The notes under the pieces were generated by a model. The model worked only from the letters and a program-made list of their open reading frames with translations, did not search any database and was not told where the DNA came from. Below are positions 16,428 to 24,258 of a stretch of 64,000 nt of DNA, piece after piece. The position numbers and the translations under genes are program-made. The stretch lies in NCBI GenBank assembly GCA_937989585.1, contig CALKRW010000053.1, positions 1 to 64,000 on the forward strand. Direction: 5' to 3'. The stretch's first letter is position 1. Each line of letters starts with the position of its first letter. This stretch comes from an uncultured Porphyromonadaceae bacterium. GTDB lineage: Bacteria; Bacteroidota; Bacteroidia; Bacteroidales; Muribaculaceae.

Positions 16428-17747
16428 ATGGGCGAACTACTATCATATTCTATTTCCGTATCGCTTATTATTCTGGTGCTTTTTCCTGTATTGTATCAGA
16501 TAGTAAACCGCAGTATTTATTTCCGCTTTAACAGGTTTGCCATAATATGCGGATTAGTACTGTCGCTTGCATTGCCGTGCGTTTTTGATGCCGACTTAAT
16601 ATCATTTCCATCGGATTTGACTGTTATCAGCAGTTATGACACCCCGAATGTAAACTCAACGATTTCCGAAACGCAAGTTACTATAGTCAATGGGGCAAGT
16701 TCCGGTGCAACAGCTTCCATATGGCTGCCTATTGTGCTCATTTTTTATTTTTCAGGAATCATTGTTTTACTTCTCCGGGAAATCATTTCCTTTTTCCGTC
16801 TTTTAAGAATCATAATTATTAGCGAGAAAAAGAAAATCGGCGACCTTACAATCTGCCGTATCACTGATAACATTGGATCACCCTTTAGTTGGGGTAATTA
16901 CATATTCCTGCATGATTCTGAGTTTGAGAATTCTGACAGTATATTTATCCACGAAAAGGCTCATACCGACAAAAGACATTGGATTGACATACTTTTTGTC
17001 GATGTTTTCTGTATCTTGCTATGGTACAATCCATTTGCATGGATGACAAGACAACTGATGAAACTGAATCATGAGTTTGAGGCGGATGATGCTGTAATCC
17101 GCTCTGGAATTGATCCATACGATTATCAACGGCTTTTGGTGGTCAAGGCGATGGGTAACAGATTCTTTCCCGTAGCAAACAGTTTTGCGGTGAATAAGCG
17201 GAGTTTCCGCAAGAGAGTCTTAATAATGAGCAAAAGGCGCTCGTCAAAGAAACCGATGCTGATTGGACTCTGTGCGATACCGGCAGTGGCTTTGGCGGGT
17301 GCGGCATTGTCTATGCCTTTCTCATCTAATCTTCTTTCAAGCATATCTGATTACAATCTTCGCAAAGAATTATTATCAGAGAAAAAGTTAACCGACTCAA
17401 CAAAACAAGATTACAACATTGTAAAAGAAAACAATAAACCGGCTTCAGTACCTGACACCCTCGAAGTGATACCATCTCCACTCAAGGACCAGACCGTGTT
17501 GGAGGACATTGTCAGGCTTTCTTTGAAAACCATCAAACCTGACAGGGATATTAAAGTAAACATTGAGATTGTAGTGGATAAGAATGGCCGTGTCAAGAAT
17601 GTTATTGCAGACAATCCTGATGGGGCTGATATTGCGGCGGCCATCGACAGAAAGTTTAACGGTATCAGATTCGAACAGATAACCGACAACGGGAAGCCGG
17701 TAGAAGTTCGTTTTAATATTCCAATTCAATCAAGGAAACAAAAATAA
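16428..17747 (+). CDS. BlaR1-like M56 membrane metallopeptidase with TonB-like C-terminus
   Basis: A 439-residue protein. Hydrophobic segments near 5-25, 37-52, 100-118 and 186-200 fit the multi-pass M56 core. The zinc motif HEKAH is at 175-179, with a downstream NHEFEAD that fits the third ligand. After a segment at about 280-297 comes a periplasmic tail ending in a TonB/energy-transducer-like domain (about 360-439, with VDKNGRVKNV and the final RFNIPI). It has no penicillin-binding sensor domain, unlike BlaR1. It likely senses an envelope signal through the tail and cleaves, or triggers cleavage of, the adjacent repressor. Signal unknown. Confidence 0.85.
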   Translation: MGELLSYSISVSLIILVLFPVLYQIVNRSIYFRFNRFAIICGLVLSLALPCVFDADLISFPSDLTVISSYDTPNVNSTISETQVTIVNGASSGATASIWLPIVLIFYFSGIIVLLLREIISFFRLLRIIIISEKKKIGDLTICRITDNIGSPFSWGNYIFLHDSEFENSDSIFIHEKAHTDKRHWIDILFVDVFCILLWYNPFAWMTRQLMKLNHEFEADDAVIRSGIDPYDYQRLLVVKAMGNRFFPVANSFAVNKRSFRKRVLIMSKRRSSKKPMLIGLCAIPAVALAGAALSMPFSSNLLSSISDYNLRKELLSEKKLTDSTKQDYNIVKENNKPASVPDTLEVIPSPLKDQTVLEDIVRLSLKTIKPDRDIKVNIEIVVDKNGRVKNVIADNPDGADIAAAIDRKFNGIRFEQITDNGKPVEVRFNIPIQSRKQK

Positions 17748-17837
17748 TCACAATCACACATAAGTAACCCGCAAAAATAGTCACTTACTCCATTAATGGG
17801 TGCCAAATAATTGACATCCGGCCAAATCCTTACCCTT

Positions 17838-20438
17838 ATGAAAAAGTCTTGCCTTATATTAATAATCACTTTTTCTGCTGTGTTTCAGACTATTGGCCAG
17901 CGGAACATAACCGGTACTGTCAGGGATACCGACGGAATGAGTGTGGATTTTGCCAGTGTGATAGTTTCGCCGTCAGATGCACCGAAAACCATACTGGCAT
18001 CAGCTTTTACCGATGAGGCAGGATTATTTGGATTGTCTGTGAACTCCGAATCTGACAGTCTTATTATCAAGGCCTCAAGTGTCGAGACTGTTCCGGTTCA
18101 GATTGTGGTTCCGAACCGTTCCGGCAATTATGACATCATAGTTGAGAATCGCGCCCTCCAACTTAAAGAAGTTGTCGTCAAGTCCAAGAAAATTTATTCG
18201 CAGGGGGACACAATCAACTATAACGTCAACTCATTCCTTTCTCAGAAGGATCAGTCTATAGCAGATGTTTTGAAAAAGATGCCTGGCATATCGGTGTCAG
18301 ACGCCGGGCAGATTTCATATCAGGGCAAGCCGATTAAGAACCTCTATATCGAGGGCCTCGACCTTATGAAAGGACATTACGGCATAGCCACCAATAATAT
18401 AGATCCCAACAACATCGCAACCGTGCAGGTGCTCGAAAACCATCAGGACATCAAGGCACTCAAAGGACTGCGCCCGGAGGAACAGGCTTCCATCAACCTA
18501 CGGCTAAAAGAAGGTGTCAAGGGCGTGTTCAACCTCATAGCCACACTTGGTGGCGGCTATGGCGATGACGGCTTGTGGAACAACTCGGCTATCACCACAT
18601 ATTTCCGCCGCAACAGCCAGTTCCTTGCCACCTACAAAGGCAACAATACCGGTGAGGATCTTTCGCAGGAACTGTATTCCTTCGACAACGACTGGTCCCG
18701 CACAAGCAATATCTCGTCAATCTCGATGCCGTCGGCTCCCGGCATCGACAAACGCTTCTATTACTTCAACCGCTCCCACAATGCCACGTTCAACAACGTC
18801 TATCGTGTAGGCCGATCGGGTGAGTTCGGCATAAACGCCGCTTATCTAAACGACCGCGACACCCGCCGCAGCGGTTCATCGACCACAAATTTTCTTCCTG
18901 ACGGCAATCAGAACATTGTGGACGAGGTCATGCGCGGCACCTCCCGAGTGCATAAGGCATACGGTGATCTTACATATCTGAACAACGGTAATGAAAATTA
19001 CCTAAAGGAACAACTTAAATTCGACTGGAGCATGACTGACGCTGACAGTCGTATTCTTGCCGGTGATGATGGTATAGCGCAGACTGGGAAAACGGACACA
19101 TACAGATTGCTCAATAAATTTCACATGACGCATCGTAATTCGGAGGATCGTGGATTTGAGATCTCATCACTTGTCAACATGGAGAAACGGCCCCACAGTC
19201 TGTCCGTCTCACCGAATCTTTTTCCGGACATGATAACGGGCGATATGCTATATCAGCACGTCGATTACAGAAATATATCCACCGAAAACAGCGCGGGATT
19301 ATTATCGGCTCTTAAAGTCGGCAACTTTTCCTTACATCCGTCTGCAATCGTCAACTATCATCACAACGCGCTCGAAAGCAACCTTGACGCAATGCGCAAT
19401 AATCTTACGCTCGATTATCTCAATGCCGGTCTCGGAGCAGAGATAATGTTCATTACCCGAAAGTTCCATGCTTCGCTCTATGTGCCGATGAAATACAGAT
19501 TATTTCGGCTTAACAACAAATTTGACGATATCATTACCGAAAAAAAACGTTTTCGAACTGAGCCATCCTTAAACCTGACGTATAAGGTCAACAGCAGTCA
19601 TAATCTTAACGCTTCCGCAGTGCTGAGTTATATGACTCCCTCAATCGAGACATTATATTCTGGCTACATTCTGACTTCATACCGACAACTGTCGGCTTAT
19701 GATGTAGCCGGTCTATATGAAGGTATGAATCAGCACTATGCGCTGAAATATGATTTCAAAAATATTCTTTCAATGAGTTTTGCCGGAGCGGAAGTCGCAT
19801 GGTATAGGCAGTCGCCCGATGTCCTTTATGGCTCTTACTACGACGGTATCATACAGCGTACCATAAGCCGTCGCACATCGGAGAACAGCGATATGCTTTC
19901 GGCAAAAATTCATGCGAGCCAGGGATTAGACTGGCGCCGTCTTAAAGTCGGTATCTCGTTTACATATTCCTATTATGACAGCCCACTGCTTGTTCAGGAT
20001 GCAGTGGTGCGTTACATAGGCAACAGCCTGGGTATCAACGCCGATATGAGTCTTACGCCCTTCAAATGGCTATCGGTGTCGTATCAAGGAAATTATTCCC
20101 AATCCGCTACGCAACAGAAAGGGCATGAGCGGTTCCCGTGGCTACGGACTCTCACCAACAAGGGTTCTCTTGATTTTACAATTCCCGGTGGCGTAACAAT
20201 TACGACTTCGCTTTACCATTATTACAACAACTTCAAAGAGGGCGATCGTTCATTCCTCATACTCAACGCCGATGCGAAATACACCATAAATCGTTTCAGC
20301 TTCACGCTGACATGCGACAATCTGCTCAACCGCAAGACATATCTTTACTCAAGTCTCTCGGCTCTTACCGAGTCAAAAGCCGTCTACAACATCCGACCGC
20401 GCAGCGTGTTGCTAAAAATCCGTTTCAGAATATTCTAA
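17838..20438 (+). CDS. TonB-dependent receptor-like outer-membrane protein
   Basis: An 866-residue protein with signal peptide (ending FQTIGQ), an N-terminal carboxypeptidase-regulatory-like domain (about 20-100, ITGTVRDTDGMSVDFASV), a plug domain (about 115-220, with DVLKKMPGISV and IKNLYIEGLDL) and a long beta-barrel. The barrel ends in an aromatic strand, LKIRFRIF. The ATG at 17838 starts the signal peptide; an upstream TTG at 17811 adds nine residues. It is 90 bases after the M56 gene and 12 before the GLPGLI gene. Relatives import or export unknown substrates. A substrate cannot be named here. Confidence 0.85.
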   Translation: MKKSCLILIITFSAVFQTIGQRNITGTVRDTDGMSVDFASVIVSPSDAPKTILASAFTDEAGLFGLSVNSESDSLIIKASSVETVPVQIVVPNRSGNYDIIVENRALQLKEVVVKSKKIYSQGDTINYNVNSFLSQKDQSIADVLKKMPGISVSDAGQISYQGKPIKNLYIEGLDLMKGHYGIATNNIDPNNIATVQVLENHQDIKALKGLRPEEQASINLRLKEGVKGVFNLIATLGGGYGDDGLWNNSAITTYFRRNSQFLATYKGNNTGEDLSQELYSFDNDWSRTSNISSISMPSAPGIDKRFYYFNRSHNATFNNVYRVGRSGEFGINAAYLNDRDTRRSGSSTTNFLPDGNQNIVDEVMRGTSRVHKAYGDLTYLNNGNENYLKEQLKFDWSMTDADSRILAGDDGIAQTGKTDTYRLLNKFHMTHRNSEDRGFEISSLVNMEKRPHSLSVSPNLFPDMITGDMLYQHVDYRNISTENSAGLLSALKVGNFSLHPSAIVNYHHNALESNLDAMRNNLTLDYLNAGLGAEIMFITRKFHASLYVPMKYRLFRLNNKFDDIITEKKRFRTEPSLNLTYKVNSSHNLNASAVLSYMTPSIETLYSGYILTSYRQLSAYDVAGLYEGMNQHYALKYDFKNILSMSFAGAEVAWYRQSPDVLYGSYYDGIIQRTISRRTSENSDMLSAKIHASQGLDWRRLKVGISFTYSYYDSPLLVQDAVVRYIGNSLGINADMSLTPFKWLSVSYQGNYSQSATQQKGHERFPWLRTLTNKGSLDFTIPGGVTITTSLYHYYNNFKEGDRSFLILNADAKYTINRFSFTLTCDNLLNRKTYLYSSLSALTESKAVYNIRPRSVLLKIRFRIF

Positions 20439-20450
20439 AAACATCATACA

Positions 20451-21305
20451 ATGAAAAAGTTATTAATACTGATTCTCTCGCTTATCCCACTAACAGGATT
20501 TGCACAGGAAACCTGTTCCCGAATTATTGACAAGGCAAAACCTGTCGATACGGCAAGGTTCAATGTCACCTACTCGTTAAAATACAAATTTCATCCCGAT
20601 ATTAAGGACTACTATGAAGACATCAGAATTGTGCAGATCGGGAAACGCTGCATCAAGGACTACAGCGACATAATCAATCACTTCGATTCTTTGGCCACAG
20701 CACAGATTCGAAACGGAGCGGATTCTTATTCAAACGTTTCAGGAAATCCCTGGCCTCTGGAAATCATCCGGCTAGTTCGTGGCTCTGTTGCAGATATGAA
20801 ATACCGACTGTCCACATCCACATTCCTCGTTTATCAGGATTCTGTTCCCGCTTTAGAATGGGATTTCAGTAGTGAAGCAACCGATACGATTATGGGATAT
20901 GAATGTCATAAAGCCACCGCCGAATTTGCGGGCCGCCGATATACAGCATGGTTTGCCCCGGAAATACCTCTGCCGTTCGGACCATATAAGTTCGGCGGGC
21001 TGCCGGGCCTCATCCTTACAATCGAGGACGGAGAACGGCAGTTTGTCTGGAATGCTGTCGGCTTCCAGCATACAAATGCTCAGATAATGGAATACACATA
21101 TCAAGATGGAAATGACAAACGCTGTTCCGCCTCAGATGTGGAGAAAACTCTTGTTCGCTATTTCAACTCACCCGTCGGATTTATGATTTCCGAAATGGGA
21201 GGAGACAGCAACAAAATTCATATCGTAGGTAAGGATGGCAAAGAAATGAATAATACTGACGCAACCAAATTGTCTGTTCCATACAAACCCCTCGAAATAA
21301 AATGA
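20451..21305 (+). CDS. GLPGLI family secreted protein
   Basis: A 284-residue protein with signal peptide (LSLIPLTGFAQ) and the signature GPYKFGGLPGLIL at 177-189 preceded by WFAPEIPLPFGP. GLPGLI proteins (TIGR01200) are periplasmic or surface proteins of unknown function. They are often found beside TonB-type receptors and M56/BlaI pairs in Bacteroidota, as here. The gene overlaps the next by 4 bases (ATGA at 21302-21305), showing tight translational coupling. It has few cysteines and no catalytic motif I can see. Confidence 0.9.
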   Translation: MKKLLILILSLIPLTGFAQETCSRIIDKAKPVDTARFNVTYSLKYKFHPDIKDYYEDIRIVQIGKRCIKDYSDIINHFDSLATAQIRNGADSYSNVSGNPWPLEIIRLVRGSVADMKYRLSTSTFLVYQDSVPALEWDFSSEATDTIMGYECHKATAEFAGRRYTAWFAPEIPLPFGPYKFGGLPGLILTIEDGERQFVWNAVGFQHTNAQIMEYTYQDGNDKRCSASDVEKTLVRYFNSPVGFMISEMGGDSNKIHIVGKDGKEMNNTDATKLSVPYKPLEIK

Positions 21306-22309
21306 AGACATTACAGATGGTGGCACTCTCCCTGCTCTTGCCGCTATGTGCCTATGCGAAATCCTCAATAACGACCTCGAAGTTTGCTTTAGCCGGTGAC
21401 CCTCTGCCCCGGATACAGCACATGATTGACATGAAGGTTTCTGGTGACACACTCTTGTTTGTCTATGAAAGCAACGACGGATATGGTCAGCGTTTCCTGC
21501 GCCGTGCGCTGATTGACCTTAACACTAACCAACTTGTTATCAGTCCCGATATGGGCAAACTCGAAGACGGTTACTACGTCTCATCGATGCCCTATCCATT
21601 CATCACCGACAATGGCGCGATAAAGGTCATAGGTCAAGATGACACCGAGTTCTATACCGTTAAGGATGACACGGTCCTTAGCCGGACAAAACAGTATCTT
21701 TTGGACGGAAACAGCACAATGCCTTTCCCGCTCTCCCGTTATGTCCAGGATATATTCCAGACTGATTCAGATAGATACGTTTTCATCGGACGCGAGCCAA
21801 TGGGAGGTCGTCAGTTTGCATTATCATCAGATCTGACTTCCGCCAAAGTTGACACAATCCGTCAAATCAGTGTCTCTCCAAAATTACAATCGTGGATGCC
21901 AAATATGGGAGAAATGGCTTATTCAGCCAAAAACAAATGTATCGCATTTGCCTATAGCCTTCATCCGCTTATCGAGATATTCGATACGGAAGGCAATATT
22001 ATCGCTTCCGTAAGAATCGGCAATAACACATTCAATCCAAACACTTTAACCCATGCGGATCTCAATGACCTCAATGCAATGCATACTGTTGATATTACAT
22101 ACACTCCCGATTACATTTATGCGCTCTACTGGGGATTCAGACATGTCGAAGTGGCCAAATCCAGACCGACTGTTATCCAGATCGACTGGAACGGTAACAT
22201 CACTGCACGTTATAGCAATTTTGACCGGTATCTATACCGTATAAGTGCAGTCAATAATTCAACTCTCATCGGCTGGACGGGGAAAGAATTTGTTCGAATA
22301 GCATTGTAA
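21302..22309 (+). CDS. BF3164-like beta-propeller protein (TolB-like), exported
   Basis: A 335-residue protein with a signal peptide (LLLPLCAYAKS). The body alternates strands and loops in blade-like repeats (DGYYVSSMPYPFITDNG, FDTEGNIIASVRIG, IDWNGNITARYSNFDRYLYRI), as in the Bacteroidota BF3164/TolB-like six-bladed propellers. No lipobox. It is translationally coupled to the GLPGLI gene and probably acts with it and the receptor outside the inner membrane. Function otherwise unknown. Confidence 0.7.
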   Translation: MKTLQMVALSLLLPLCAYAKSSITTSKFALAGDPLPRIQHMIDMKVSGDTLLFVYESNDGYGQRFLRRALIDLNTNQLVISPDMGKLEDGYYVSSMPYPFITDNGAIKVIGQDDTEFYTVKDDTVLSRTKQYLLDGNSTMPFPLSRYVQDIFQTDSDRYVFIGREPMGGRQFALSSDLTSAKVDTIRQISVSPKLQSWMPNMGEMAYSAKNKCIAFAYSLHPLIEIFDTEGNIIASVRIGNNTFNPNTLTHADLNDLNAMHTVDITYTPDYIYALYWGFRHVEVAKSRPTVIQIDWNGNITARYSNFDRYLYRISAVNNSTLIGWTGKEFVRIAL

Positions 22310-22312
22310 GCG

Positions 22313-22339
22313 TTATTAAATTTATGTAATAATTTTTTT
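22313..22339 (+). terminator. Weak terminator after the propeller gene
   Basis: A 6-bp AT-only stem (22313-22318 / 22327-22332) is followed by a run of T. A second imperfect hairpin (GAGAC...GTCTC, about 22372-22410) lies downstream before the next gene. Confidence 0.45.
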
Positions 22340-22436
22340 CTTGTTTTTGCGTTATTATATATAATGTGAGAGACGGCAGTTGGGCGAGGTTGCCCGTTGT
22401 CTCGCTTTTCGAACAGTCCGTTACAGCAGTCAAACG

Positions 22437-24098
22437 ATGAGAAAAATTGTTTATGTGATATTGGCTATAGTGATATTGGCTATTGCTTCGTGCAGTAAGT
22501 CTATGTCGGATTATGATAGAGAAATCGGGCAGGCCGAGAAGTTGATGGAGAATGATGCCGACAGTGCTTTGGTTGTACTGGAGGCGATAGACCCGACGGA
22601 ACTTGAGGTTGACTCGATGAAGGCTAAGTATTATTATCTTATGGCTTATGGCCACATGCGGGCCAAGCGCTCGATGATAAGTGATTCTCTGATTTCGTTT
22701 GCCCACAATTATTATCGCGGTAAGGACATTGTCAAGGAGATGCGGACCGGGATGGCTTTTGCATGGTATAAGTTCTGGGTCGGCGATACGCCCGGCTCCA
22801 TTGCTGTGCTCGATTCACTTGTCGGGTTGCCCGGCGTACCCGACTCACTGATGACGGAGGCTTTGAGAGTCCGCGTTATGCTCGGTGCGTCCGAGTATCA
22901 GGGACGGCAGATAATACAGTTGGCGAAGAGACTCCTGGCACTTGAGAAGGATTCCATGAGAATGGTGGAGACAAAATATATGCTCGAGGGCGGCTATCTG
23001 TACTCAGGCGAGATAGATTCCGCCTTATATCTTAATAGCGAACTTATCGACAATGCCCGCGCCAATAAGCAGAGACAGAATCAGTTTCTGTTTACAATTG
23101 AACGTGCTCAACTTCTTACCGAAGGCGGACATGAGGATGAGAGCGATGAACTTATCGATAAGATATTCCGGACGGCCGGGCCGGATAATGACGCCACCGA
23201 TCAGTTGAATTTCCAGCGCGCCATCAATGCCCTGAATCGGGGAGATGTCGACCGTTCCGCCCATTATCTTGCAATCGCTGACAGCCTTGCCTACAAGATG
23301 AGAGGCGAAGACGACGCCTACTTTCGCAGTTACAGCAATATGCTCCATGCAATAATTGATTTCAAGCGGACAGGACGCATAAAACTGATGCAGATAGCCG
23401 GGCTGAACAACCACATGAACGAGAAGTTCAACCGCATGGAGGCGTCACAATGGGAGTCGGAGCGAGGTGCGCTGGCTCAACAGAACCGCGCCCTGGCGCT
23501 GAAAGCCGAAAATCAGCACAAGACGGTGATCATTCTTATCATAAGTATTGCGGTGCTGTTGCTATTGGGTGTGATTATATGGATTGTCAGAACTCGCCGT
23601 CAGCGTGAGCGCGACAACGAGGAGCGCATCGAGGCGTTGCAGAAAATGGTCGACGAGTATAAGGCCGCCCCTTTGCAGGAAACAGAAAAGACCGATTCGT
23701 CAGCGTTGCGCGGCATAATGCTGAAGCAACTCGGCATCATCAAGATGGTGGCAGAGACACCGACCGAGCAGAACCGCGAGATGTTGCGTAAAATCTCTGC
23801 TATCGACGGCGAAACCAAGGGCGAACTCGTGGATTGGGAAAAGGTGTTCGAGATGATCGACAGCCTGTACTCAGGATTCTATAGCAAACTCCACAGACAA
23901 TACGGAGAAGTTCTAAGCCCGAAGGAAGAGCAGATAATAGTTCTTATGCTGGCCGGATTCTCGACCAAAGAGATAAGTGTGATTACCGGTCAGACCACAT
24001 CCACAATCTATGTACGCAAATCATCGATAAGAAAGAAACTCGGAGTTCCCGAAAAGGAAGATATTGTAGGCTTCCTTAAAAACAGGGACAAGGATTAA
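22437..24098 (+). CDS. Membrane-anchored TPR regulator with LuxR-type HTH
   Basis: A 553-residue protein. The ATG at 22437 starts a lipoprotein-like signal (ILAIASCSKS). Residues 25-350 are TPR-like helices, predicted periplasmic. A strong membrane segment lies at about 363-384. A coiled basic stretch follows (RTRRQRERDNEERIEAL), then a C-terminal LuxR/GerE-like HTH at about 492-540 (LSPKEEQIIVLMLAGFSTKE, RKSSIRKKLGV). The topology suits direct transmembrane control of transcription without a phosphorelay. It lies between a receptor/GLPGLI operon and a second outer-membrane barrel and may control either. The role is inferred from architecture. Confidence 0.75.
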   Translation: MRKIVYVILAIVILAIASCSKSMSDYDREIGQAEKLMENDADSALVVLEAIDPTELEVDSMKAKYYYLMAYGHMRAKRSMISDSLISFAHNYYRGKDIVKEMRTGMAFAWYKFWVGDTPGSIAVLDSLVGLPGVPDSLMTEALRVRVMLGASEYQGRQIIQLAKRLLALEKDSMRMVETKYMLEGGYLYSGEIDSALYLNSELIDNARANKQRQNQFLFTIERAQLLTEGGHEDESDELIDKIFRTAGPDNDATDQLNFQRAINALNRGDVDRSAHYLAIADSLAYKMRGEDDAYFRSYSNMLHAIIDFKRTGRIKLMQIAGLNNHMNEKFNRMEASQWESERGALAQQNRALALKAENQHKTVIILIISIAVLLLLGVIIWIVRTRRQRERDNEERIEALQKMVDEYKAAPLQETEKTDSSALRGIMLKQLGIIKMVAETPTEQNREMLRKISAIDGETKGELVDWEKVFEMIDSLYSGFYSKLHRQYGEVLSPKEEQIIVLMLAGFSTKEISVITGQTTSTIYVRKSSIRKKLGVPEKEDIVGFLKNRDKD

Positions 24099-24139
24099 GG
24101 GGTCATTAAGACAGGACAACGCCTAATTAAGACTTTTAA

Positions 24140-24175
24140 GAGATGCAACCTCTGATTATCAGCGGGTTGCATCTC
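24140..24175 (+). terminator. Hairpin after the TPR-HTH gene
   Basis: A perfect 11-bp inverted repeat (24140-24150 / 24165-24175) with a 14-base loop, but only a weak T tract after it. Probably a terminator. Confidence 0.55.
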
Positions 24176-24194
24176 GCACGTTAAGACTTTTGTA

Positions 24195-24227
24195 TTTGGA
24201 GTTAAAATCGTGTTGGACGTAATTTTG
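24195..24227 (+). promoter_or_regulatory. Promoter of the second outer-membrane barrel gene
   Basis: TTTG at 24195-24198... TAATTTTG at 24220-24227 with 21 bases between fits the Bacteroidota consensus. The leader to 24259 is about 25 nt. Confidence 0.7.
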
Positions 24228-24258
24228 CATCAAAGCAATCACAAAAACTTGATGTAAA

